Part shown: in pieces, positions 9,525 through 17,367 of the stretch
How positions within the stretch are numbered: the first letter of the stretch is position 1
Layout: each line of letters begins with the position of its first letter
Source of the DNA: an uncultured Prochlorococcus sp.
GTDB lineage: Bacteria; Cyanobacteriota; Cyanobacteriia; PCC-6307; Cyanobiaceae
Direction: 5' to 3'
Length of the DNA: 42,105 bases
Assembly (NCBI GenBank): GCA_902535185.1
Contig: CACAST010000006.1
Location: 1 to 42,105 of the forward strand
The notes under the pieces: model-generated
Databases searched by the model: none
Told to the model about the DNA's origin: nothing
Seen by the model: the letters and a program-made list of their open reading frames with translations, nothing else
Position numbers and translations under genes: made by a program

Positions 9525-11192
9525 TTAGCGCTTAAGTTTTTCTAAACGTGAGCCTTTTCTCATACTTAATTGGCACTTTATCCAATCAATACTTATTGGT
9601 AGTGCAAAAAAAAGTGGCAACAATGCAAAATTATTTTGTTTATTGGTTACAAGTAAAGCAGATGCGATTGATAAGCTTCCTATGAGAATTGAATGGCCTA
9701 AAGTTTTTTGAGCCGTGAACATTTTTTTGAATTGCCTATCAGACTCTCCCATTCTTATTTGCAATTGTAAATCGCCCTGTTCTAATCTTTCTAAACTTTC
9801 ATCTATTCTTTTGGGAATCCCCACAGCTTTCGATCCTAGTTCACCTACTTGCCTTCCAAATTGGTTAATTAAATCGTTGGGACTTTGATTATTTGAAGTC
9901 ATAAGTTCTATTAAATAAGGCTTGGTAACTGATACAAGGTTAAACCCTGGATCAAGCATTCTACCAACTCCTTCAAAAGTTGATAAAGCTCTCATCACAA
10001 AAATTAAATCTACTGGCAGTTGAAATGGCGTTTCATAAACCAGTTCGTACAAATCTCCAGATAATTTTTCAATAATATTAGGACTAAATGGCGGAGTTAA
10101 GGCTTCTTTAAGCATCAATCTGACTAATCTTCTGACTGGTCCTACATCAATATCTTTTGAAATTAGCCCAGCTTGTTGTAATTGACTAACAAGTGATGCG
10201 GCGTCTCTAAGAGCAGCAGCCTTAACCATCCCCCCTAATCTTGTTTGAAGATTATTTGAGATGTTCCCCATCATTCCAAAATCATAAAAAATCAATTTAC
10301 CTTCACTTGAAACTGCTAGATTCCCTGGATGAGGATCTGCATGAAAAAAACCGTAATTTACTAATTGTTTTAAGTAGCTGATTGCACCTATCTCTGCAAT
10401 TTTAGATAAATCAATTTCTTGTGATTTTAATTTTTCTAAATCGCTTATTTTTATTCCTTCTACATAACTTAAACAAAGCACTTTTTCACTGCTCATATCC
10501 CAAATTACTTCAGGAACTTCAACATTTTCATCATCAAGAAATTGCTGCCTAAATCTTGCTGCATATTGCGCTTCGGAATTAAAATCAAGTTCTTTCATCA
10601 GAACTTTCCTACACTCTTTAGCAATCTCAACCCAGTTTCTACCTCGACTCCAATTTTTATTTTTCTGCAATAATCCTGCTATCTGCTGCATTATGCCCAA
10701 ATCGATAATAAACAATTTTTTTAAATTGGGTCTTTGAACTTTAAAAACTACTTTCTTACCATCTTTTAAAGTCGCCTTATGAACCTGAGCTAATGATGCT
10801 GATCCAACCGGATCACATATTATTTGATCTATTTCATTAAACTTAGACCCTAGTTCATTTCTTATAGTCTCTTCAACTTGCGTAAATGAAAAATTAGGAA
10901 CTTGATCCTGCAATTTAGACAATTCCTGTATCCAGGTATTAGGAATTAAATCAGGTCTCGCTGATAATAATTGTCCAATTTTAATAAATGCTGATCCAAG
11001 CTCTATTAATTGGTTGGTAAACCACCTAGCTCTTTTAATTTGGACTCTACTTTTTTCATCGTTCTTAGTTTGGAAAATTGTAAATCTAATATTATCTATC
11101 CATAAATTTATTAAAAGCGAAATCAGAGTTATCCAAATAAAAAAGGCCCTCTTCATTTTTTTTAAACGATAATGAAGAATGTTATAACTCAT
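9525..11192 (-). CDS. ABC1/UbiB-family atypical kinase
   Basis: Member of the ABC1/ADCK/UbiB family of kinase-like proteins tied to isoprenoid quinone metabolism; cyanobacterial members are also linked to plastoquinone or tocopherol pathways and stress. The 555 residues show the family KxGQ-type motif in FIKIGQLLSARPDLIP (about residue 71), the Ala-rich nucleotide loop GSASLAQVHKA, the catalytic-loop-like HADPHPGN (~284), and DFGMMG (~303). Two hydrophobic stretches occur, one near the N-terminus (AFFIWITLISLLINLW) and one near the C-terminus (about residues 500-535). It overlaps the upstream small gene by 4 bases (ATGA), which implies translational coupling. The exact substrate is unknown. 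Confidence 0.93.
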   Translation of the reverse strand: MSYNILHYRLKKMKRAFFIWITLISLLINLWIDNIRFTIFQTKNDEKSRVQIKRARWFTNQLIELGSAFIKIGQLLSARPDLIPNTWIQELSKLQDQVPNFSFTQVEETIRNELGSKFNEIDQIICDPVGSASLAQVHKATLKDGKKVVFKVQRPNLKKLFIIDLGIMQQIAGLLQKNKNWSRGRNWVEIAKECRKVLMKELDFNSEAQYAARFRQQFLDDENVEVPEVIWDMSSEKVLCLSYVEGIKISDLEKLKSQEIDLSKIAEIGAISYLKQLVNYGFFHADPHPGNLAVSSEGKLIFYDFGMMGNISNNLQTRLGGMVKAAALRDAASLVSQLQQAGLISKDIDVGPVRRLVRLMLKEALTPPFSPNIIEKLSGDLYELVYETPFQLPVDLIFVMRALSTFEGVGRMLDPGFNLVSVTKPYLIELMTSNNQSPNDLINQFGRQVGELGSKAVGIPKRIDESLERLEQGDLQLQIRMGESDRQFKKMFTAQKTLGHSILIGSLSIASALLVTNKQNNFALLPLFFALPISIDWIKCQLSMRKGSRLEKLKR

Positions 11193-11506
11193 TTAATTTG
11201 ATTATTCATCGTTTCATTAAAGAAATCAATTTGCTTATTGATACCTTCAATTTCATTCAAAGCTTTTTTTATTTTGGAATCTTGATAAGTATTTCTAGAC
11301 TCCTTTTCTTGAATATTTTCGGCTTTTTCCAGCTTTGATGCTTCTTCGATTATGGATTCTTTTAAACTATCAAATTCTTTTTTGAGAATTTCTGGAGCAT
11401 CCTGAGCAATATTTGTTGCTTCTTCAATTTTTTCAACCAATAATTCATTTAATTTTTCGGTTACTTTCTTTATGGCAGCTTTTAAAAGGTAATCAGAGTT
11501 GGTCAT
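11189..11506 (-). CDS. Small charged coiled-coil protein upstream of ubiB-like gene
   Basis: I do not recognise a named family. The 105 residues are rich in Glu, Lys and Ile with almost no Gly or Pro, and read as one or two long amphipathic helices, probably a coiled coil. No signal peptide or membrane span is visible. Its stop overlaps the start of the ABC1-type kinase by 4 bases, so the two are very likely translated together and may interact. That partnership is inference from overlap only. Confidence 0.8.
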   Translation of the reverse strand: MTNSDYLLKAAIKKVTEKLNELLVEKIEEATNIAQDAPEILKKEFDSLKESIIEEASKLEKAENIQEKESRNTYQDSKIKKALNEIEGINKQIDFFNETMNNQIK

Positions 11507-11760
11507 GAAAAATATAATGTTTCAACGGCAATTGATTTTTCGATATGACCTAATAATAGATCAATACAGAACATTTCACGTAACTGATCATTTTGATAAT
11601 TAATTATTTATGTTTTTCCTATGTAAGTTTGTTTCTATATTAAGCTTTTTTCTCTTTTTTCTTTTAACTTATATCTATATAAAGGTTCAGGTATTTACTT
11701 TGAAAATATCTTCTAACCAAGAACTCATCTAATTAACTACTAAAAAAGGAGTTTTTTAAA

Positions 11761-12717
11761 TTGGAAATCATTGAGTCAGATGTAGTTATTATCGGAGGAG
11801 GCCCGGCCGGTTGTACTTGCGCACTTTATACATCTCGTTCAAACTTAAAGACAGTAATTTTAGATAAAAATCCATCTGTTGGCGCCCTAGCAATAACTCA
11901 TCAAATAGCTAATTATCCAGGTGTTCCGGTTGATATAAGTGGAGATAAATTACTTACTCTAATGAGAGAACAGGCTGTGCAATACGGCACAGATTATAGA
12001 AGAGCGCAAGTGTTTGGAATAGACGCTAGTGGAGAATGGAAAATGGTTTATACGCCCGAAGGCACTTTCAAAGCTAAAGCACTTGTACTTGCAAGTGGGG
12101 CCATGGGTAGGCCTGCATCATTTAAGGGCGAAGCGGATTTTCTTGGCAAAGGAGTAAGTTATTGTGCTACATGTGATGGGGCTTTTTATAAAAATAGAGA
12201 AGTTGCCGTTGTTGGAGTGAACAAGGAGGCAATTGAAGAGGCAACTGTTTTAACTAAATTTGCATCAACTGTGCATTGGATTACATCAAGTGATCCTAAA
12301 CCAGATAATGAAGAAGCTATGGAATTGATGGATAATTCAAATATAAAACATTGGAGTAGAACAAGATTATTGGAAATATTGGGTGATGATATGGGTGTTA
12401 ATGGGGTGGTTGTAAAAAATAAACAAGAAGAAAATCCAATCAATTTAAATTTAGATGGGGTCTTTGTCTACATGAGTGGTTCAAAGCCGATTACTGATTT
12501 TTTAGGGGATCAAATTGCTTTAAAAGAAGACGGAGGAGTTGTTGTTGATGACTTCATGTCTACAAACTCTGATGGAGTATGGGCTATTGGAGATATAAGA
12601 AATACACCATTTAAGCAAGCAGTTGTTGCGGCTTCTGATGGATGTATTGCTGCAATGTCAATTGATAGATACTTAAATAGTCGAAAAAATATAAGAGTAG
12701 ATTGGATTCATTCTTAA
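11761..12717 (+). CDS. Thioredoxin-reductase-like flavoprotein lacking the NADPH motif
   Basis: FAD-dependent disulfide oxidoreductase of the thioredoxin reductase fold. Seen in 318 residues: FAD-binding GGGPAG (12-17), the redox pair Cys135-Ala-Thr-Cys138 in CATCDGAFY, and the C-terminal FAD motif WAIGDIRNTPFKQAVVAA. The second Rossmann motif, normally GGGxSAxEEA with a downstream HRR for NADPH phosphate, is VVGVNKEAIEEA (about 149-160) followed by VHWITSS, so NADPH binding is doubtful. Cyanobacteria are known to carry pyridine-nucleotide-independent relatives (the DTR and diflavin DDOR types), and I infer this belongs there. Start TTG 11761 has AGGAG 8 bases upstream (11748-11752). It converges with sbtB. 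Confidence 0.87.
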   Translation: MEIIESDVVIIGGGPAGCTCALYTSRSNLKTVILDKNPSVGALAITHQIANYPGVPVDISGDKLLTLMREQAVQYGTDYRRAQVFGIDASGEWKMVYTPEGTFKAKALVLASGAMGRPASFKGEADFLGKGVSYCATCDGAFYKNREVAVVGVNKEAIEEATVLTKFASTVHWITSSDPKPDNEEAMELMDNSNIKHWSRTRLLEILGDDMGVNGVVVKNKQEENPINLNLDGVFVYMSGSKPITDFLGDQIALKEDGGVVVDDFMSTNSDGVWAIGDIRNTPFKQAVVAASDGCIAAMSIDRYLNSRKNIRVDWIHS

Positions 12718-12739
12718 AAATAAATATTTCTTCTTTAAT

Positions 12740-13021
12740 TTAAAGGGGTGTTGCTTCAGAAATATAAGCGACTCCTCCGTAGTAACTTAAATCGTCCCTG
12801 ATGTTATCTCTCATTTTATCTATTAATTCTTGCTCACAAAAAACAATTACATGAGCATTTGATCCATATCCAGTAAATTCCATATCTTCAGTAACAACTC
12901 TTTCAGGGCCTCTGCCTGTGGCGTGTTTCATAACTGTATATCCAGGAACATTAGCTTTTTCTAATGTTTTAATGATTGCATCTAGTTCTCTTTCACTAAA
13001 TATCAAGTCTAATCTTTTCAT
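12740..13021 (-). CDS. sbtB: PII-like regulator SbtB, short form
   Basis: Trimeric PII-like protein that binds adenine nucleotides and controls the bicarbonate transporter SbtA. In 93 residues it shows the ferredoxin-like PII fold, with a T-loop region around GRGPERVVTEDMEFTGYG and the strand NAHVIVFCEQE. Many characterised SbtB proteins carry a C-terminal Cys-containing redox loop (CGPxGC); here the chain ends at SEATPL and has no such loop. Only 2 bases separate it from sbtA, with which it must be co-transcribed, and this pairing is the main support for the name. Confidence 0.87.
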   Translation of the reverse strand: MKRLDLIFSERELDAIIKTLEKANVPGYTVMKHATGRGPERVVTEDMEFTGYGSNAHVIVFCEQELIDKMRDNIRDDLSYYGGVAYISEATPL

Positions 13022-13023
13022 TT

Positions 13024-14022
13024 TTATAGAGGGGACAATGGGATAATGGTATTTACTAAACTCATATATATGGGAATGCCAAGAACTATATTGAATGGGA
13101 AAGTTAGACCTAGTGTAGTTGAAATATAATAACTAGATTTAGCTTCTGGTACCGTCATCCTCATCGCTGCAGGAACTGCTAAATAAGAGGCGCTAGCACA
13201 TAAAACCACAAATAAAAGTGCGTTGCCAGGTCCTAATGATAAAAATCTTGCAACGAAAACACCAATAAATGCGTTAAATAAAGGCATAAAAATGGCAAAG
13301 CCAATCAAGAACGAACCGGCATTCTTCAGTCTCGGTAATCTTTGAGCAGCGACTATTCCCATATCTAACAAGAAGAAGCATTCTGCTCCATAGAATAATT
13401 GTCCAGTAAAAGGCTCCATTTTTGCAATCCCCGAGGGATTACTGGAAGCAGTAAGAAATCCTACAATTAAGCTTGAGAGCAGTAAATAAACTGATCCATT
13501 CAAAAGTGATTCGTGTAATATTGCGCTTAGATGCATTTTTCTCGATTTTGGCCTATTTTTGGGAGCTGCAAATTTCACAAGTAATAATCCAACAATTATT
13601 GCAGGAGACTCCATTAAAGCTAAGGCTCCAACCATAAACCCATCAAAAGCTATTTTTTGACTTTCCAAAAAACTTTCTGCGGAAATAAATGTAACAGCAC
13701 TAATTGAACCATATGCTGCTGCTATTGCAGCGGAATTAAAGACATCAAACTTAAATCTTAAAATTAAAAATCCAATCAGGGGAATTACTAATGACATAAG
13801 AATTGCAGCACTTAAAGTAGGCAATACTTGATCTGTAAAACCACTTTTCTGTATCTCTATACCTCCTTTAAAACCAATTGCTAGTAGCAGATATAAGGAG
13901 AAAAGTTTAGGTAATGGAGCTGGTATTTCTAAATCAGATTTAAAGAGTACTGATATTGCTCCAATCAAAAAGAAAAGAACTGGCGGGGCTAATACATTTT
14001 GCAGAATTGGATTTATTTCCAT
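13024..14022 (-). CDS. sbtA: SbtA-family sodium-dependent bicarbonate transporter
   Basis: Inner-membrane transporter expected to import bicarbonate with sodium as part of the CO2-concentrating mechanism. The 332 residues are mostly hydrophobic with about ten membrane segments in two inverted halves (two repeats of five helices). Recognisable stretches are LLLAIGFKGGIEI, AAAYGSISAVTFISAE in the first half and VLCASASYLAVPAAMRM in the second; the two Ser-rich parts match the substrate-site halves of SbtA. It lies between sulP (6-base gap) and sbtB (2-base gap). Transport by the Prochlorococcus branch is less well shown than for Synechocystis SbtA, so substrate is partly inference. Confidence 0.9.
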   Translation of the reverse strand: MEINPILQNVLAPPVLFFLIGAISVLFKSDLEIPAPLPKLFSLYLLLAIGFKGGIEIQKSGFTDQVLPTLSAAILMSLVIPLIGFLILRFKFDVFNSAAIAAAYGSISAVTFISAESFLESQKIAFDGFMVGALALMESPAIIVGLLLVKFAAPKNRPKSRKMHLSAILHESLLNGSVYLLLSSLIVGFLTASSNPSGIAKMEPFTGQLFYGAECFFLLDMGIVAAQRLPRLKNAGSFLIGFAIFMPLFNAFIGVFVARFLSLGPGNALLFVVLCASASYLAVPAAMRMTVPEAKSSYYISTTLGLTFPFNIVLGIPIYMSLVNTIIPLSPL

Positions 14023-14028
14023 AAATTA

Positions 14029-15681
14029 TTAGGCTATTTCATTTAGAGCGGTTTCTAAAGCTTCTTTTCTTGTTTCGATAATGCCTTCAACTCCAAACTT
14101 AGCTAATCTATCTTTTACTTTTTCATTTGCCCCAGCAACAAATGCTTTTCTGGAATTATTTTTTGCTTCCTGCATCATGTCCTCTATTGCGAGTGTCGCC
14201 GTCACTCCAAGTCTTGGTACGTCAGTGATATCTAGTATTAAAACCTTGTAGTTTCTTACCAGCATCATTCTCTCAGATATACCTTTAGCTGCTCCGAAAC
14301 TAAGTGGTCCTTTAAGTCTAAATAACATTACTTCTCCTGAGCATCTATCTAGTAATGCTTTTTCATCAGCAGGTAATGCATTTTTGGCTTGATCATCATT
14401 TGATAAAGGATTATCCTCGTCCATACCTTCTAGTTGAGTTTCGGTTATTGAATCGATAGTGAGCATATTTGCTATGAATACACCTACTAAAACTGCCCAA
14501 ATTAAATCCCAAAAAACAGTCATTAGGAGTACTCCATACATTACAACTGAAGTTTTTAAAGATAATTTGTGAGCCCTCCTCAAGAATCCCCAATCAATAA
14601 TATCTAGACCAACTTTTATAAGAATTCCTGCAAGCAACGCAGTTGGTATTTGCTCAGCTAAAGGTCCTGCGCCAACTAAAACTATCAACAACACAAGGGA
14701 GTGAACCATTCCTGAAATGGGAGTTGATCCTCCAGATTTAACATTTATAACTGTTCTCATCGTTGCTCCTGCTCCAGGTAAACCTGAAAACAGACCTGCA
14801 ACAGCATTTCCTATTCCTTGACCAATAAGTTCTCTATCAGAATTATGTTTTGTTTGAGAGATATTGTCTGCTACTAGAGATGTCAGTAATGAGTCAATTG
14901 CACCAAGTACTGCTAGAACTAAGCCTGCTTTGAAAATAATTGGGAAATATTGATTAAAACTTGGGAAATTTAAAGATGGAACTCCCCTCGGGATTTCTCC
15001 GATTCTATCAATAGCTCCATCTCCAAAAATCAATATTGATATTGGAGTAACTATCAATAGGGCCAAGAGAGGAGAAGGAACCCACTGACTTATTTTTCTA
15101 GGAGTAAGAAATACTATACCTAGTGTCATTATTGCTACTCCAATAGCAGCACCATTGGGCTGGAAATTTGAAAATACAGTAGTTAAAGATTCGACTACTC
15201 CACCTCGAGTGCTAATTCCAAGCAAAGGTCCAATCTGAAGCGCAATGATTATTACTCCAATACCAGACATAAATCCTGAAACAACAGAATATGGAACTAA
15301 AGTAATGTATTTACCTAATTTTAAAATGCCGAATAATATTTGCAGTAAGCCTCCAATGACTACCGCTGCCATAACTAAAGGTAAAATTTGTCCTGCAGAA
15401 AGATCTCTTGGAACCCCTACTGCTGCTAAGCCTGCTACTACCCCTGCGACAGTGACACTCATGGGACCGGTAGGTCCACTAACTTGAGCAGGTGTTCCGC
15501 CGAATAATGCTGCTAAAAAACCAACTACTACTGCTCCATATAGTCCATAAATTGCTCCGCCAGGTCCTAACGCAGCATTACCAAAAGCAAGAGCGAGAGG
15601 CAAAGCCACCACTGCGGCTGTAATCCCTCCTAAAATATCGCCTCTTACATTCTTTAGATGAAATCCATTAATTATTTTCAA
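14029..15681 (-). CDS. SulP/BicA-type anion transporter with STAS domain
   Basis: SLC26/SulP transporter; in cyanobacteria BicA is a sodium-dependent bicarbonate importer. The 550 residues comprise a membrane domain (about 15-425) with GGITAAVVALPLALAFG at helix 1 and SGPTGPMSVTVAGVVAGL at helix 3, which form the usual substrate site, and a cytoplasmic STAS domain (about 440-550; VLILDITDVPRLGVTATLAIEDM). It starts at TTG 15681 with AAGGAG at 15689-15694, a strong Shine-Dalgarno that decides the start. It is first in a cluster with sbtA and sbtB, which favours bicarbonate over sulfate as substrate. The bicA name is plausible but not proven, so none is given. Confidence 0.9.
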   Translation of the reverse strand: MKIINGFHLKNVRGDILGGITAAVVALPLALAFGNAALGPGGAIYGLYGAVVVGFLAALFGGTPAQVSGPTGPMSVTVAGVVAGLAAVGVPRDLSAGQILPLVMAAVVIGGLLQILFGILKLGKYITLVPYSVVSGFMSGIGVIIIALQIGPLLGISTRGGVVESLTTVFSNFQPNGAAIGVAIMTLGIVFLTPRKISQWVPSPLLALLIVTPISILIFGDGAIDRIGEIPRGVPSLNFPSFNQYFPIIFKAGLVLAVLGAIDSLLTSLVADNISQTKHNSDRELIGQGIGNAVAGLFSGLPGAGATMRTVINVKSGGSTPISGMVHSLVLLIVLVGAGPLAEQIPTALLAGILIKVGLDIIDWGFLRRAHKLSLKTSVVMYGVLLMTVFWDLIWAVLVGVFIANMLTIDSITETQLEGMDEDNPLSNDDQAKNALPADEKALLDRCSGEVMLFRLKGPLSFGAAKGISERMMLVRNYKVLILDITDVPRLGVTATLAIEDMMQEAKNNSRKAFVAGANEKVKDRLAKFGVEGIIETRKEALETALNEIA

Positions 15682-15904
15682 AGATACTCTCCTTAAAATA
15701 AATACTTAACTAGAAGATATTATCTCTTAATGACGTAAATTTGTGAAAAATGAAGAATGTGCAAAATACTTTTGTAACTTTTTTTGCTCGTATTAAATAA
15801 ATTTAAGTTAATTTTCCTGAACAAAATTAGTCTCTGATTGATTTATGTGCGAGGCAAGCGATTAATCTATTAGATAAATATTTTTCAATTTAAATAATAT
15901 TCAA

Positions 15905-16906
15905 ATGAATTCGATTATTCGTCCTAGAAGGTTAAGAAGAACTGAGGCAATTAGAGAAATGGTTAGGGAAAACCATCTAACGGCATCGGACTTTATTTAT
16001 CCATTATTTATTCATGAAAAAGATTTTAAAGAGGAAATTTCAGCAATGCCAGGAACCTATAGATGGGATATTAATGGCTTAATAAAGGAGGTTACTAGGG
16101 CATGGGAATTGGGAATAAGGTGTGTGGTTCTTTTTCCGAAAATTAACGATAGCTTAAAGACTGAAGATGGTGCAGAATGTTTCAATGAAGACGGTTTAAT
16201 ACCTAAAGCTATAAGAATATTAAAAAAAGAGATTCCAGAAATGGCAATAATGACAGATGTTGCCTTGGACCCATACTCTTGTGATGGTCATGATGGATTA
16301 GTTGATGAAACTGGAAAAATATTGAACGACGAAACAATCGAAATTTTAAAAAAACAAGCTTTAACACAAGCAAGAGCTGGAGCAGATTTTATTGGTCCTA
16401 GTGACATGATGGATGGGAGAGTTGGAGAAATCAGAGCTTCTCTTGATACCCAAGGATTTTGTGATGTAGGTATTATTAGTTACACAGCAAAATATTCATC
16501 TGCTTATTACGGTCCATTTAGAACTGCTTTAGATTCGGCTCCTAGAGAAAATAGTAAGAAAATAATTCCAGACAATAAGTCTACATATCAAATGGACCCT
16601 GCCAATTCAAAAGAGGCTTTAATTGAATCAGCATTGGATCAGTATGAAGGAGCTGATATTTTGATGGTAAAACCAGGAATTTCATACTTGGATATAGTTT
16701 ATAGATTAAGCACTTTTTCAAATAAACCTATAGCTGCATACAACGTTAGTGGGGAGTATTCTATGGTAAAGTCTGCTGCTATGAAGAACTGGATTAACGA
16801 AAAAGATATTGTTTTAGAGACATTGCTTAGTTTTAAAAGAGCAGGAGCAAAATTAATACTCACTTATCATGCTTGTGATGCATCTCAATGGTTGCAGGAT
16901 ACTTAA
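15905..16906 (+). CDS. hemB: Delta-aminolevulinic acid dehydratase (porphobilinogen synthase)
   Basis: Condenses two 5-aminolevulinates to porphobilinogen on the way to chlorophyll and haem. The 333 residues start with RPRRLRR and FIYPLFIHE as usual. The two Schiff-base lysines are Lys196 (SYTAKYSSAYYGPFR) and Lys256 (MVKPGISYLD). The metal-site region reads VALDPYSCDGHDG: it has Asp residues and only one of the three Cys used by zinc-type enzymes, so it is the magnesium type common in photosynthetic organisms. It is divergent from sulP with a 223-base gap in which I see no clear signal. Secure. Confidence 0.97.
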   Translation: MNSIIRPRRLRRTEAIREMVRENHLTASDFIYPLFIHEKDFKEEISAMPGTYRWDINGLIKEVTRAWELGIRCVVLFPKINDSLKTEDGAECFNEDGLIPKAIRILKKEIPEMAIMTDVALDPYSCDGHDGLVDETGKILNDETIEILKKQALTQARAGADFIGPSDMMDGRVGEIRASLDTQGFCDVGIISYTAKYSSAYYGPFRTALDSAPRENSKKIIPDNKSTYQMDPANSKEALIESALDQYEGADILMVKPGISYLDIVYRLSTFSNKPIAAYNVSGEYSMVKSAAMKNWINEKDIVLETLLSFKRAGAKLILTYHACDASQWLQDT

Positions 16907-16968
16907 AAACTCATTATTGACAAGAATTTGGTTTATTCTTAGATAGGTAATAAATTAACTGCTTTGTT

Positions 16969-17355
16969 TTGAAGTTTTCACAAGGAGTAAATAGGATTGG
17001 TCACATTGCACTTAGAGTGGAGAATCTCGAAAGGGCGAAATCTTTTTATATTAAGCTGGGTATGAATTTGATTTGGGATGATAAAGATTGGTCTTATTTA
17101 GAGGCTGGTAAAGGGAAAGATGGACTTGCGTTGTTAGGCCCTAGCTACAAAGCTGCGGGACCTCACTTTGCTTTTCATTTTGAAAATAAAAAAGAAGTGG
17201 AAAATATTCAAAATGATTTAAAAAATTCTGGTGTAAAAGTTGGTCCTTTACATGAGCATAGAGATGGAACAGCATCTTTTTATATGAAGGATACTGAAGG
17301 AAACTGGCTCGAGATGCTTTATGTTCCTCCTGAAGGGATTCAATCGAATGTTTGA
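16969..17355 (+). CDS. VOC-superfamily (glyoxalase-like) protein
   Basis: A 128-residue protein with the paired beta-alpha-beta-beta-beta fold of the vicinal oxygen chelate superfamily. Seen: NRIGHIALRVENLERAKSFY at the N-terminus with a likely metal His, a central His in GPHFAFHFE, and the C-terminal DTEGNWLEMLY with the usual Glu ligand. It may be a glyoxalase I-type lyase or a related dioxygenase-fold protein; sequence alone does not settle the substrate. The start is TTG at 16969, which gives a standard N-terminus. It lies 12 bases before mutS2 and probably shares its transcript. Confidence 0.85.
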   Translation: MKFSQGVNRIGHIALRVENLERAKSFYIKLGMNLIWDDKDWSYLEAGKGKDGLALLGPSYKAAGPHFAFHFENKKEVENIQNDLKNSGVKVGPLHEHRDGTASFYMKDTEGNWLEMLYVPPEGIQSNV

Positions 17356-17367
17356 TTCTTTTTTTGT

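Noticed and set aside
9525-9545. Possible shared terminator between eno and the ubiB-like gene
   Set aside because: The genes end 6 bases apart and the imperfect AGCGCT palindrome lies inside the kinase gene; the stem is too short to call.
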